Source of the DNA: Henricia sp. BOLD:AAB3569
Lineage: Eukaryota; Echinodermata; Asteroidea; Spinulosida; Echinasteridae
NCBI GenBank assembly: GCA_037783545.1
Contig: JBBELK010000553.1
Coordinates: forward strand, 310,001-374,000
Reading direction: 5' to 3'
Length of the DNA: 64,000 bases
The position numbers and the translations under genes are program-made. The number at the start of each line of letters is the position of its first letter. The first letter of the stretch is position 1. A model generated the notes under the pieces. The model had not been told where the DNA came from, did no database searches, and worked only from the letters and a program-made list of their open reading frames with translations. Shown one piece after another: positions 1-12,743 of the stretch.

Positions 1-49
1 TGCAGACCGTGGCTGTCCGTGTACTCCTGACTGGTGCGCATGCTCAGTC

Positions 50-3000
50 TTGTATGGGACGGGAATTTGGTCAAAGTGTGGTCCAAACGTCGGCAAATTT
101 GGAAGTCAAGACATTTTCCGACGAACTTCAAATTTTGCATGCTCCAAACAGTCTATATTCCGCACTTGTCCTGAAAAATTGACAGACTTTCGCCGGGAAA
201 TGGCCGAGAAATTTCAGAGTTTATGGAAAACTGGGCTCGGGCTTCCTGCCTGCTCTGCAGACCGTGGCTGTCCGTGTACTCCTGATCACTCGTGCGCATG
301 CTCAGTCTTGTTTGGGACGGGAATTTGGTCAAAGTGTGGTCCAAACGTCGGCAAATTTGGAAGTCAAGAAATTTTCCGACGAACTTCAAATTGTGCATGC
401 TCCAAACAGTCTATATTCCGCACTTGTCCTGAAAAATTGACAGACTTTCGCCGGGAAATGGCCGAGAAATTTCAGAGTTTAAGGAAAACTGGGCTCGGGC
501 TTCCTGCCTGCTCTGCAGACCGTGGCTGTCCGTGTACTCCTGATCACTCGTGCGCATGCTCAGTCTTGTTTGGGACGGGAATTTGGTCAAAGTGTGGTCC
601 AAACGTCGGTAAATTTGGAAGTCAAGAAATTTTCCAACGAACTTCACATTTTCCATGCTCCAAACAGTCTATATTCCGCACTTGTCCTGAAAAATTGACA
701 GACTTTCGCCAGGAAATGGCCCAGAAATTTCAGAGTTTAGGGAAAACTGGGCTCAGGCTTCCTGCCTGCTCTGCAGCCCGTGGCTGTCCGTGTACTCCTG
801 ACTGGTGCGCATGCTCAGTCTTGTATGGGACGGGAATTTGGTCAAAGTGTGGTCCAAACGTCGGCAAATTTGGAAGTCAAGACATTTTCCGACGAACTTC
901 AAATTGTGCATGCTCCAAACAGTCTATATTCCGCACTTGTCCTGAAAAATTGACAGACTTTCGCCGGGAAATGGACGAGAAATTTCTGAGTTTAACGAAA
1001 ACTGTGCTCGGGCTTCCTGCCTGCTCTGCAGACCGTGGCTGTCCGTGTACTCCCGATCACTCGTGCGCATGCTCAGTCTTGTTTGGGACGGGAATTTGGT
1101 CAAAGTGTGGTCCAAACGTCGGCAAATTTGGAAGTCAAGAAATTTTCCGACGAACTTCAAATTTTGCATGCTCCAAACAGTCTATATTCCGCACTTGTCC
1201 TGAAAAATTGACAGACTTTCGCCGGGAAATGGCCGAGAAATTTCAGAGTTTAGGGAAAACTGGGCTCAGGCTTCCTGCCTGCTCTGCAGACCGTGGCTGT
1301 CCGTGTACTCCTGATCACTCGTGCGCATGCTCAGTCTTGTTTGGGACGGGAATTTGGTCAAAGTGTGGTCCAAACGTCGGCAAATTTGGAAGTCAAGAAA
1401 TTTTCCGACGAACTTCAAATTGTGCATGCTCCAAACAGTCTATATTCCGCACTTGTCCTGAAAAATTGACAGACTTTCGCCGGGAAATGGCCGAGAAATT
1501 TCAGAGTTTAAGGAAAACTGGGCTCGGGCTTCCTGCCTGCTCTGCAGACCGTGGCTGTCCGTGTACTCCTGATCACTCGTGCGCATGCTCAGTCTTGTTT
1601 GGGACGGGAATTTGGTCAAAGTGTGGTCCAAACGTCGGTAAATTTGGAAGTCAAGAAATTTTCCAACGAACTTCAAATTTTCCATGCTCCAAACAGTCTA
1701 TATTCCGCACTTGTCCTGAAAAATTGACAGACTTTCGCCAGGAAATGGCCCAGAAATTTCAGAGTTTAGGGAAAACTGGGCTCAGGCTTCCTGCCTGCTC
1801 TGCAGCCCGTGGCTGTCCGTGTACTCCTGACTGGTGCGCATGCTCAGTCTTGTATGGGGCGGGAATTTGGTCAAAGTGTGGTCCAAACGTCGGCAAATTT
1901 GGAAGTCAAGACATTTTCCGACGAACTTCAAATTGTGCATGCTCCAAACAGTCTATATTCCGCACTTGTCCTGAAAAATTGACAGACTTTCGCCGGGAAA
2001 TGGACGAGAAATTTCAGAGTTTAACGAAAACTGTGCTCGGGCTTCCTGCCTGCTCTGCAGACCGTGGCTGTCCGTGTACTCCCGATCACTCGTGCGCATG
2101 CTCAGTCTTGTTTGGGACGGAAATTTGGTCAAAGTGTGGTCCAAACGTCGGCAAATTTGGAAGTCAAGAAATTTTCCGACGAACTTCAAATTTTGCATGC
2201 TCCAAACAGTCTATATTCCGCACTTGTCCTGAAAAATTGACAGACTTTCGCCGGGAAATGGACGAGAAATTTCAGAGTTTAACGAAAACTGTGCTCGGGC
2301 TTCCTGCCTGCTCTGCAGACCGTGGCTGTCCGTGTACTCCTGATCACTCGTGCGCATGCTCAGTCTTGTTTGGGACGGGAATTTGGTCAAAGTGTGGTTC
2401 AAACGTCGGCAAATTTGGAAGTCAAGAAATTTTCCGACGAACTTCAAATTTTGCATGCTCCAAACAGTCTATATTCCGCACTTGTCCTGAAAAATTGACA
2501 GACTTTCGACGGGAAATGGCCGAGAAATTTCAGAGTTTAGGGAAAACTGGGCTCAGGCTTCCTGCCTGCTCTGCAGCCCGTGGCTGTCCGTGTACTCCTG
2601 ACTGGTGCGCATGCTCAGTCTTGTATGGGACGGGAATTTGGTCAAAGTGTGGTCCAAACGTCGGCAAATTTGGAAGTCAAGACATTTTCCGACGAACTTC
2701 AAATTGTGCATGCTCCAAACAGTCTATATTCCGCACTTGTCCTGAAAAATTGACAGACTTTCGCCGGGAAATGGACGAGAAATTTCAGAGTTTAACGAAA
2801 ACTGTGCTCGGGCTTCCTGCCTGCTCTGCAGACCGTGGCTGTCCGTGTACTCCTGATCACTCGTGCGCATGCTCAGTCTTGTTTGGGACGGGAATTTGGT
2901 CAAAGTGTGGTCCAAACGTCGGCAAATTTGGAAGTCAAGAAATTTTCCGACGAACTTCAAATGTTGCATGCTCCAAACAGTCTATATTCCGCACTTGTCC

Positions 3001-3703
3001 TGAAAAATTGACAGACTTTCGCCGGGAAATGGCCGAGAAATTTCAGAGTTTAGGGAAAACTGGGCTCGGGCTTCCTGCCTGCTCTGCAGACCGTGGCTGT
3101 CCGTGTACTCCTGACTGGTGCGCATGCTCAGTCTTGTTTGGGACCGGAATTTGGTCAAAGTGTGGTCCAAACGTCGGCAAATTTGGAAGTCAAGACATTT
3201 TCCGACGAACTTCAAATTGTGCATGCTCCAAACAGTCTATATTCCGCACTTGTCCTGAAAAATTGACAGACTTTCGCCGGGAAATGGACGAGAAATTTCA
3301 GAGTTTAACGAAAACTGTGCTCGGGCTTCCTGCCTGCTCTGCAGACCGTGGCTGTCCGTGTACTCCTGATCACTCGTGCGCATGCTCAGTCTTGTTTGGG
3401 ACGGGAATTTGGTCAAAGTGTGGTCCAAACGTCGGCAAATTTGGAAGTCAAGAAATTTTCCGACGAACTTCAAATTTTGCATGCTCCAAACAGTCTATAT
3501 TCCGCACTTGTCCTGAAAAATTGACAGACTTTCGCCGGGAAATGGACGAGAAATTTCAGAGTTTAGGGAAAACTGGGTTCGGGCTTCCTGCCTGCTCTGC
3601 AGACCGTGGCTGTCCGTGTACTCCTGATCACTCGTGCGCATGCTCAGTCTTGTTTGGAACGGGGATTTGGTTAAAGTGTGGTCCAAACGTCGGCAAATTT
3701 TAG
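50..3703 (+). other. Repeat-derived open frame (1217 codons), not called as a gene
   Basis: This is the same stop-free monomer frame, running through W and DHS units because the 3-bp length difference preserves phase. It ends at the TAG created by CAAATTTTAGAAG near 3,701. Its ATG at 50 lies in GTATGGGAC, a variant of GTTTGGGAC, so the start is fortuitous. Confidence 0.85.
240..2260 (+). repeat. HOR: 4-monomer unit of 1,029 bp, two tandem copies
   Basis: Positions 240-1,231 match 1,269-2,260 at a constant offset of 1,029 bp (three 258-bp units plus one 255-bp W unit). The copies share rare markers: CCAACGAACTTC with TTCCATGC, CGCCAGGAAATGGCCCAG, and TACTCCCGATC. I see a few substitutions between them, for example CACATTTTCC at 647 against CAAATTTTCC at 1,676. 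Similarity stops at 239/1,268 and at 1,232/2,261. Confidence 0.88.
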
Positions 3704-5976
3704 AAGTCAAGAAATTTTCCGACGAACTTCAAATTTTGCATGCTTCAAACATTCTATATTCCGCACTTGTCCTGAAAAATTGACAGACTTTCGCCGGGAA
3801 ATGGCCGAGAAATTTCAGAGTTTATGGAAAACTGGGCTCGGGCATCCTGCCTGCTCTGCAGACCGTGGCTGTCCGTGTACTCCTGATCACTCGTGCGCAT
3901 GCTCAGTCTTGTTTGGGACGGAAATTTGGTCAAAGTGTGGTCCAAACGTCGGCAAATTTGGAAGTCAAGAAATTTTCCGACGAACTTCAAATTTTGCATG
4001 CTCCAAACAGTCTATATTCCGCACTTGTCCTGAAAAATTGACAGACTTTCGCCGGGAAATGGCCGAGAAATTTCAGAGTTTAGGGAAAACTGGGCTCAGG
4101 CTTCCTGCCTGCTCTGCAGCCCGTGGCTGTCCGTGTACTCCTGACTGGTGCGCATGCTCAGTCTTGTATGGGACGGGAATTTGGTCAAAGTGTGGTCCAA
4201 ACGTCGGCAAATTTGGAAGTCAAGACATTTTCCGACGAACTTCAAATTGTGCATGCTCCAAACAGTCTGTATTCCGCACTTGTCCTGAAAAATTGACAGA
4301 CTTTCGCCGGGAAATGGACGAGAAATTTCAGAGTTTAACGAAAACTGTGCTCAAGCTTCCTGCCTGCTCTGCAGACCGTGGCTGTCCGTGTACTCCCGAT
4401 CACTCGTGCGCATGCTCAGTCTTGTTTGGGACGGAAATTTGGTCAAAGTGTGGTCCAAACGTCGGCAAATTTGGAAGTCAAGAAATTTTCCGACGAACTT
4501 CAAATTTTGCATGCTCCAAACAGTCTATATTCCGCACTTGTCCTGAAAAATTGACAGACTTTCGCCGGGAAATGGCCGAGAAATTTCAGAGTTTAGGGAA
4601 AACTGGGCTCAGGCTTCCTGCCTGCTCTGCAGCCCGTGGCTGTCCGTGTACTCCTGACTGGTGCGCATGCTCAGTCTTGTATGGGACGGGAATTTGGTCA
4701 AAGTGTGGTCCAAACGTCGGCAAATTTGGAAGTCAAGACATTTTCCGACGAACTTCAAATTGTGCATGCTCCAAACAGTCTATATTCCGCACTTGTCCTG
4801 AAAAATTGACAGACTTTCGCCGGGAAATGGACGAGAAATTTCAGAGTTTAACGAAAACTGTGCTCGGGCTTCCTGCCTGCTCTGCAGACCGTGGCTGTCC
4901 GTGTACTCCTGATCACTCGTGCGCATGCTCAGTCTTGTTTGGGACGGGAATTTGGTCAAAGTGTGGTCCAAACGTCGGCAAATTTGGAAGTCAAGAAATT
5001 TTCCGACGAACTTCAAATTTTGCATGCTCCAAACAGTCTATATTCCGCACTTGTCCTGAAAAATTGACAGACTTTCGCCGGGAAATGGCCGACAAATTTC
5101 AGAGTTTAGGGAAAACTGGGCTCGGGCTTCCTGCCTGCTCTGCAGACCGTGGCTGTCCGTGTACTCCTGACTGGTGCGCATGCTCAGTCTTGTTTGGGAC
5201 CGGAATTTGGTCAAAGTGTGGTCCAAACGTCGGCAAATTTGGAAGTCAAGACATTTTCCGACGAACTTCAAATTGTGCATGCTCCAAACAGTCTATATTC
5301 CGCACTTGTCCTGAAAAATTGACAGACTTTCGCCGGGAAATGGACGAGAAATTTCAGAGTTTAACGAAAACTGTGCTCGGGCTTCCTGCCTGCTCTGCAG
5401 ACCGTGGCTGTCCGTGTACTCCTGATCACTCGTGCGCATGCTCAGTCTTGTTTGGGACGGGAATTTGGTCAAAGTGTGGTCCAAACGTCGGCAAATTTGG
5501 AAGTCAAGAAATTTTCCGACGAACTTCAAATTTTGCATGCTCCAAACAGTCTATATTTCGCACTTGTCCTGAAAAATTGACAGACTTTCGCCGGGAAATG
5601 GCCGAGAAATTTCAGAGTTTAGGGAAAACTGGGTTCGGGCTTCCTGCCTGCTCTGCAGACCGTGGCTGTCCGTGTACTCCTGATCACTCGTGCGCATGCT
5701 CAGTCTTGTTTGGAACGGGGATTTGGTTAAAGTGTGGTCCAAACGTCGGCAAATTTTAGAAGTCAAGAAATTTTCCGACGAACTTCAAATTTTGCATGCT
5801 CCAAACATTCTATATTCCGCACTTGTCCTGAAAAATTGACAGACTTTCGCCGGGAAATGGCCGAGAAATTTCAGAGTTTATGGAAAACTGGGCTCGGGCA
5901 TCCTGCCTGCTCTGCAGACCGTGGCTGTCCGTGTACTCCTGATCACTCGTGCGCATGCTCAGTCTTGTTTGGGACG
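2510..5976 (+). repeat. HOR: 8-monomer unit of 2,056 bp, two tandem copies
   Basis: Positions 2,510-3,920 correspond to 4,566-5,976 at offset 2,056. That is five 258-bp and three 255-bp units plus one extra base from the CAAATTTTAGAAG variant. Both copies include the rare sequence in which GGTTAAAG and TTTTAGAAG precede a unit with GAGTTTATGG and CGGGCATCC. The first difference at the left edge is at 2,509/4,565. Confidence 0.86.
3921..4946 (+). repeat. 513-bp dimer, two tandem copies inside the 8-mer region
   Basis: Both copies begin with GGGACGGAAATTTGG and contain a GCAGCCCGTGG/GTATGGG W unit (255 bp) followed by a GACGAG/TTAACGAAAACTGTG unit (258 bp). The first copy alone has CTCAAGCTTCC at about 4,352, where the second has CTCGGGCTTCC. 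Confidence 0.8.
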
Positions 5977-8125
5977 GGAATTTGGTCAAAGTGTGGTCCA
6001 AACGTCGGCAAATTTGGAAGTCAAGAAATTTTCCGACGAACTTCAAATTTTGCATGCTCCAAACAGTCTATATTTCGCACTTGTCCTGAAAAATTGACAA
6101 ACTTTCGACGGGAAATGGCCGAGAAATTTCAGAGTTTAGGGGAAACTGGGCTCGGGCTTCCTGCCTGCTCTGCAGACCGTGGCTGTTCGTGTACTCCTGA
6201 CTCGTGCGCATGCTAAGTCTTATATGGGACGGGAATTTGGTTAAAGTGTGGTCCAAACGTCGGCAAATTTTAGAAGTCAAGAAATTTTCCAACGAACTTC
6301 AAATTGTGCATGCTCCAAACAGTCTATATTCCGCACTTGTCCTGAAAAATTGACAGACTTTCACCGGGAAATGGCCGAGAAATTTCAGAGTTTAGGGAAA
6401 ACTGGGCACGGGCTTCCTGCCTGCTCTGCAGACCGTGGCTGTCCGTGTACTCCTGATCACTCGTGCGCATGCTCAGTCTTGTTTGGGACGGGAATTTGGT
6501 CAAAGTGTGGTCCAAACGTCGGCAAATTTGGAAATCAAGAAATTTTCCAACGAACTTCAAATTTTGCATGCTCCAAACAGTCTATATTCCGCACTTGTCC
6601 TGAAAAATTGACAGACTTTCGCCGGGAAATGGCCGAGAAATTTCAGAGTTTAGGGAAAACTGGGCTCGGCCTTCCTGCCTGCTCTGCAGACCGTGGCTGT
6701 CCGTGTACTCCTGATCACTCGTGCGCATGCTCAGTCTTATTTGGGACGGGAATTTGGTTAAAGTGTGGTCCAAACGTCGGCAAATTTTAGAAGTCAAGAC
6801 ATTTTCCGACGAACTTCAAATTTTGCATGCTCCAAACAGACTATATTCCGCACTTGTCCTGAAAAATTGACAGACTTTCGCCGGGAAAAGGCCGAGAAAT
6901 GTCAGAGTTTATGGAAAACTGGGCTCTGGCTTCCTGCCTGCTCTGCAGACCGTGGCTGTTCGTGTACTCATGACTCGTGCGCATGCTCAGTCTTATTTGG
7001 GACGGGAATTTTTTTAAAGTGTGGTCCAAACGTCGGCAAATTTTAGAAGTCAAGAAATTTTCCGACGAACTTCAAATTTTGCATTCCCCAAACAGTCTAT
7101 ATTTCGCACTTGTCCTGAAAAATTGACAAACTTTCGCCGGGAAATGGCCGAGAAATTTCAGAGTTTAGGGAAAACTGGGCTCGGGCTTCCTGCCTGCTCT
7201 GCAGACCGTGGCTGTCCGTGTACTCCTGATCACTCGTGCGCATGCTCAGTCTTGTTTGGGACGGGAATTTGGTCAAAGTGTGGTCCAAACGTCGGCAAAT
7301 TTGGAGTCAAGACATTTTCCGACGAACTTCAAATTGTGCATGCTCCAAACAGTCTATATTCCGCACTTGTCCTCAAAAATTGACAGACTTTCGCCGGGAA
7401 ATGGCCGAGAAATTTCCGAGTTTAGGGAAAACTGGGCTCGGGCTTCCTGCCTGCTCTGCAGACCGTGGCTGTCCGTGTACTCCTGATCACTCGTGCGCAT
7501 GCTCAGTCTTCTTTGGGACGGGAATTTGTTTAAAGTGTGGTCCAAACGTCGGCAAATTTTAGAAGTCAAGAAATGTTCCAACGAACTTCAAATTTTGCAT
7601 GCTCCAAACAGTCTATATTCAGCACTTGTCCTGAAAAATTGACAGACTTTCGACGGGAAATGGCCGAGAAATTTCAGAGTTTAGGGGAAACTGGGCTCGG
7701 GCTTCCTGCCTGCTCTGCAGACCGTGGCTGTTCGTGTACTCCTGACTCGTGGGCATGCTCAGTCTTATTTGGGACGGGAATTTGGTCAAAGTGTGGTCCA
7801 AACGTCGGCAAATTTTGAAATCAAGAAATTTTCCGACGAACTTCAAATTGTGCATGCTCCAAACAGTCTATATTCCGCACTTGTCCTGAAAAATTGACAG
7901 ACTTTCGCCGGGAAATGGCCGAGAAATTTCAGAGTTTAGGGAAAACTGGGCTCGGGCTTCCTGCCTGCTCTGCAGACTGCGGCTGTCCGTGTACTCCTGA
8001 TCACTCGTGCGCATGCTCAGTCTTGTTTGGGACGGGAATTTGGTCAAAGTGTGGTCCAAACGTCGGCAAATTTTGAAATCAAGAAATTTTCCGACGAACT
8101 TCAAATTGTGCATGCTCCAAACAGT
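5757..8125 (+). repeat. Diverged, indel-rich monomer block 1
   Basis: Monomers here carry several 1-bp indels and stop-creating changes: CAAATTTTAGAAG near 5,757, 6,271, 6,788, 7,044 and 7,560; CAAATTTGGAGTC near 7,303 (1 bp lost); and CAAATTTTGAAATC near 7,815 and 8,074. S-class units occur here. Related islands lie at 19.6-22.9 kb, 25.5-27.4 kb, 41.25-43.1 kb and 62.35-62.96 kb. No gene is visible. Confidence 0.85.
6175..6430 (+). repeat. Representative S-class monomer (255 bp plus a 1-bp insertion)
   Basis: The S class has GACTCG in place of GATCACTCG. This unit also has GCATGCTAAG, which puts a TAA in the otherwise open frame at 6,214-6,216. It also has GGTTAAAG linked to CAAATTTTAGAAG; the latter adds 1 bp and a TAG. 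The linked pair marks an older or more diverged lineage that recurs in islands along the array. Confidence 0.88.
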
Positions 8126-9409
8126 CTATATTCCGCACTTGTCCTGAAAAATTGACAGACTTTCGCCGGGAAATGGCCGAGAAATTTCAGAGTTTAGGGA
8201 AAACTGGGCTCGGGCTTCCTGCCTGCTCTGCAGACTGCGGCTGTCCGTGTACTCCTGATCACTCGTGCGCATGCTCAGTCTTGTTTGGGACGGGAATTTG
8301 GTCAAAGTGTGGTCCAAACGTCGGTAAATTTGGAAGTCAAGAAATTTTCCAACGAACTTCACATTTTCCATGCTCCAAACAGTCTATATTCCGCACTTGT
8401 CCTGAAAAATTGACAGACTTTCGCCAGGAAATGGCCCAGAAATTTCAAAGTTTAGGGAAAACTGGGCTCAGGCTTCCTGCCTGCTCTGCAGCCCGTGGCT
8501 GTCCGTGTACTCCTGACTGGTGCGCATGCTCAGTCTTGTATGGGACGGGAATTTGGTCAAAGTGTGGTCCAAACGTCGGCAAATTTGGAAGTCAAGACAT
8601 TTTCCGACGAACTTCAAATTGTGCATGCTCCAAACAGTCTATATTCCGCACTTGTCCTGAAAAATTGACAGACTTTCGCCGGGAAATGGACGATAAATTT
8701 CAGAGTTTAACGAAAACTGTGCTCGGGCTTCCTGCCTGCTCTGCAGACCGTGGCTGTCCGTGTACTCCTGATCACTCGTGCGCATGCTCAGTCTTGTTTG
8801 GGACGGGAATTTGGTCAAAGTGTGGTCCAAACGTCGGCAAATTTGGAAGTCAAGAAATTTTTCGACGAACTTCAAATTTTGCATGCTCCAAACAGTCTAT
8901 ATTCCGCACTTGTCCTGAAAAATTGACAGACTTTCGCCGGGAAATGGCCGAGAAATTTCAGAGTTTAGGGAAAACTGGGCTCGGGCTTCCTGCCTGCTCT
9001 GCACACCGTGGCTATCCGTGTACTCCTGACTGGTGCGCATGCTCAGTCTTGTTTGGGACAGGAATTTGGTCAAAGTGTGGTCCAAACGTCGGCAAATTTG
9101 GAAGTCAAGACATTTTCCGACGAACTTCAAATTGTGTATGCTCCAAACAGTCTATATTTCGCACTTGTCCTGAAAAATTGACAGACTTTCGCCGGGAAAT
9201 GGACGAGAAATTTCAGAGTTTAACGAAAACTGTGCTCGGGCTTCCTGCCTGCTCTGCAGACCGTGGCTGTCCGTGAACTCCTGATCACTCGTGCGCATGC
9301 TCAGTCTTGTTTGGGACGGGAATTTGGTCAAAGTGTGGTCCAAACGTCGGCAAATTTGGAAGTCAAGAAATTTTCCGACGAACTTCAAATTTTGCATGCT
9401 CCAAACAGT

Positions 9410-10435
9410 CTATATTCCGCACTTGTCCTGAAAAATTGACAGACTTTCGCCGGGAAATGGCCGAGAAATTTCAGAGTTTAGGGAAAACTGGGCTCAGGCT
9501 TCCTGCCTGCTCTGCAGCCCGTGGCTGTCCGTGTACTCCTGACTGGTGCGCATGCTCAGTCTTGTATGGGACGGGAATTTGGTCAAAGTGTGGTCCAAAC
9601 GTCGGCAAATTTGGAAGTCAAGACATTTTCCGACGAACTTCAAATTGTGCATGCTCCAAACAGTCTATATTCCGCACTTGTCCTGAAAAATTGACAGACT
9701 TTCGCCGGGAAATGGACGAGAAATTTCAGAGTTTAACGAAAACTGTGCTCGGGCTTCCTGCCTGCTCTGCAGACCGTGGCTGTCCGTGTACTCCTGATCA
9801 CTCGTGCGCATGCTCAGTCTTGTTTGGGACGGGAATTTGGTCAAAGTGTGGTCCAAACGTCTGCAAATTTGGAAGTCAAGAAATTTTCCGACGAACTTCA
9901 AATTTTGCATGCTCCAAACAGTCTATATTCCGCACTTGTCCTGAAAAATTGACAGACTTTCGCCGGGAAATGGCCGAGAAATTTCAGAGTTTAGGGAAAA
10001 CTGGGCTCAGGCTTCCTGCCTGCTCTGCAGCCCGTGGCTGTCCGTGTACTCCTGACTGGTGCGCATGCTCAGTCTTGTATGGGACGGGAATTTGGTCAAA
10101 GTGTGGTCCAAACGTCGGCAAATTTGGAAGTCAAGACATTTTCCGACGAACTTCAAATTGTGCATGCTCCAAACAGTCTATATTCCGCACTTGTCCTGAA
10201 AAATTGACAGACTTTCGCCGGGAAATGGACGAGAAATTTCAGAGTTTAACGAAAACTGTGCTCGGGCTTCCTGCCTGCTCTGCAGACCGTGGCTGTCCGT
10301 GTACTCCTGATCACTCGTGCGCATGCTCAGTCTTGTTTGGGACGGGAATTTGGTCAAAGTGTGGTCCAAACGTCTGCAAATTTGGAAGTCAAGAAATTTT
10401 CCGACGAACTTCAAATTTTGCATGCTCCAAACAGT
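9410..10435 (+). repeat. 513-bp beta-alpha dimer, two tandem copies
   Basis: Two consecutive beta-alpha pairs each end in a unit with the rare AACGTCTGCAAATTTGG change (at about 9,861 and 10,374). I see no difference between the two copies by eye, which suggests a recent two-monomer duplication. Confidence 0.85.
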
Positions 10436-10948
10436 CTATATTCCGCACTTGTCCTGAAAAATTGACAGACTTTCGCCGGGAAATGGCCGAGAAATTTCAG
10501 AGTTTAGGGAAAACTGGGCTCGGGCTTCCTGCCTGCTCTGCAGACCGTGGCTGTCCGTGTACTCCTGACTGGTGCGCATGCTCAGTCTTGTTTGGGACCG
10601 GAATTTGGTCAAAGTGTGGTCCAAACGTCGGCAAATTTGGAAGTCAAGAAATTTTCCGACGAACTTCAAATTGTGTATGCTCCAAACAGTCTATATTCCG
10701 CACTTGTCCTGAAAAATTGACAGACTTTCGCCGGGAAATGGACGAGAAATTTCAGAGTTTAACGAAAACTGTGCTCGGGCTTCCTGCCTGCTCTGCAGAC
10801 CGTGGCTGTCCGTGTACTCCTGATCACTCGTGCGCATGCTCAGTCTTGTTTGGGACGGGAATTTTGTCAAAGTGTGGTCCAAACGTCGGCAAATTTGGAA
10901 GTCAAGAAATTTTCCGACGAACTTCAAATTTTACATGCTCCAAACAGT

Positions 10949-12743
10949 CTATATTCCGCACTTGTCCTGAAAAAATTGACAGACTTTCGCCGGGAAATGG
11001 CCGAGAAATTTCAGAGTTTAGGGAAAACTGGGCTCAGGCTTCCTGCCTGCTCTGCAGCCCGTGGCTGTCCGTGTACTCCTGACTGGTGCGCATGCTCAGT
11101 CTTGTATGGGACGGGAATTTGGTCAAAGTGTGGTCCAAACGTCGGCAAATTTGGAAGTCAAGACATTTTCCGACGAACTTCAAATTGTGCATGCTCCAAA
11201 CAGTCTATATTCCGCACTTGTCCTGACAAATTGACAGACTTTCGCCGGGAAATGGACGAGAAATTTCAGAGTTTAACGAAAACTGTGCTCGGGCTTCCTG
11301 CCTGCTCTGCAGACCGTGGCTGTCCGTGTACTCCTGATCACTCGTGCGCATGCTCAGTCTTGTTTGGGACGGGAATTTGGTCAAAGTGTGGTCCAAACGT
11401 CGGCAAATTTGGAAGTCAAGAAATTTTCCGACGAACTTCAAATTTTGCATGCTCCAAACAGTCTATATTCCGCACTTGTCCTGAAAAATTGACAGACTTT
11501 CGCCGGGAAATGGCCGATAAATTTCAGAGTTTAGGGAAAACTGGGCTCGGGCTTCCTGCCTGCTCTGCAGACCGTGGCTGTCCGTGTACTCCTGACTGGT
11601 GCGCATGCTCAGTCTTGTTTGGGACCGGAATTTGGTCAAAGTGTGGTCCAAACGTCGGCAAATTTGGAAGTCAAGAAATTTTCCGACGAACTTCAAATTT
11701 TGCATGCTCCAAACAGTCTATATTCCGCACTTGTCCTGAAAAATTGACAGACTTTCGCCGGGAAATGGCCGAGAAATTTCAGAGTTTAGGGAAAACTGGG
11801 CTCAGGCTTCCTGCCTGCTCTGCAGCCCGTGGCTGTCCGTGTACTCCTGAGTGGTGCGCATGCTCAGTCTTGTATGGGACGGGAATTTGGTCAAAGTGTG
11901 GTCCAAACGTCGGAAAATTTGGAAGTCAAGACATTTTCCGACGAACTTCAAATTGTGCATGCTCCAAACAGTCTATATTCCGCACTTGTCCTGAAAAATT
12001 GACAGACTTTCGCCGGGAAATGGACGAGAAATTTCAGAGTTTAACGAAAACTGTGCTCGGGCTTCCTGCCTGCTCTGCAGACCGTGGCTGTCCGTGTACT
12101 CCTGATCACTCGTGCGCATGCTCAGTCTTGTTTGGGACGGGAATTTGGTCAAAGTGTGGTCCAAACGTCGGCAAATTTGGAAGTCAAGAAATTTTCCGAC
12201 GAACTTCAAATTTTGCATGCTCCAAACAGTCTATATTCCGCACTTGTCCTGAAAAATTGACAGACTTTCGCCGGGAAATGGCCGAGAAATTTCAGAGTTT
12301 AGGGAAAACTGGGCTCGGGCTTCCTGCCTGCTCTGCAGACCGTGGCTGTCCGTGTACTCCTGACTGGTGCGCATGCTCAGTCTTGTTTGGGACCGGAATT
12401 TGGTCAAAGTGTGGTCCAAACGTCGGCAAATTTGGAAGTCAAGAAATTTTCCGACGAACTTCAAATTGTGTATGCTCCAAACAGTCTATATTCCGCACTT
12501 GTCCTGAAAAATTGACAGACTTTCGCCGGGAAATGGACGAGAAATTTCAGAGTTTAACGAAAACTGTGCTCGGGCTTCCTGCCTGCTCTGCAGACCGTGG
12601 CTGTCCGTGTACTCCTGATCACTCGTGCGCATGCTCAGTCTTGTTTGGGACGGGAATTTTGTCAAAGTGTGGTCCAAACGTCGGCAAATTTGGAAGTCAA
12701 GAAATTTTCCGACGAACTTCAAATTTTGCATGCTCCAAACAGT
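10949..12743 (+). repeat. HOR unit, 7 monomers (1,795 bp)
   Basis: Order of units: beta with A6 insertion, alpha, gamma, beta with GAGTGGTGC, alpha, gamma with GTGTATGC, alpha with GAATTTTGTC. The length is three 258-bp and four 255-bp units plus one base from the A6 run. The same frame of markers starts again at 12,744. The 5' neighbour also ends with the GTGTATGC gamma and GAATTTTGTC alpha pair. Confidence 0.88.
12338..12592 (+). repeat. Representative 255-bp W-class monomer
   Basis: The W class replaces GATCACTCG by GACTGG, losing 3 bp and the TGATCA site. In this unit it is linked to GGGACCGG. A second W subtype carries GCAGCCCGTGG and GTATGGGAC. W units alternate with 258-bp units that carry GACGAGAAATTT and TTAACGAAAACTGTG. 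W units are seen only in the left part of the window; the last one I find is at about 18,531. Confidence 0.9.

Noticed and set aside
36..142. Monomer as an internal dimer, based on the two GCATGCTC boxes 99 bp apart
   Set aside because: Both boxes are followed by AGTCT at different distances, but the flanks do not align further; the similarity is too short to support an internal duplication.
61..215. Phased A/T tracts giving intrinsic curvature
   Set aside because: A/T junctions in the first monomer lie at about 65, 97, 113, 132, 178 and 211; the spacings (32, 16, 19, 46, 33) are not consistently near multiples of 10.5 bp.
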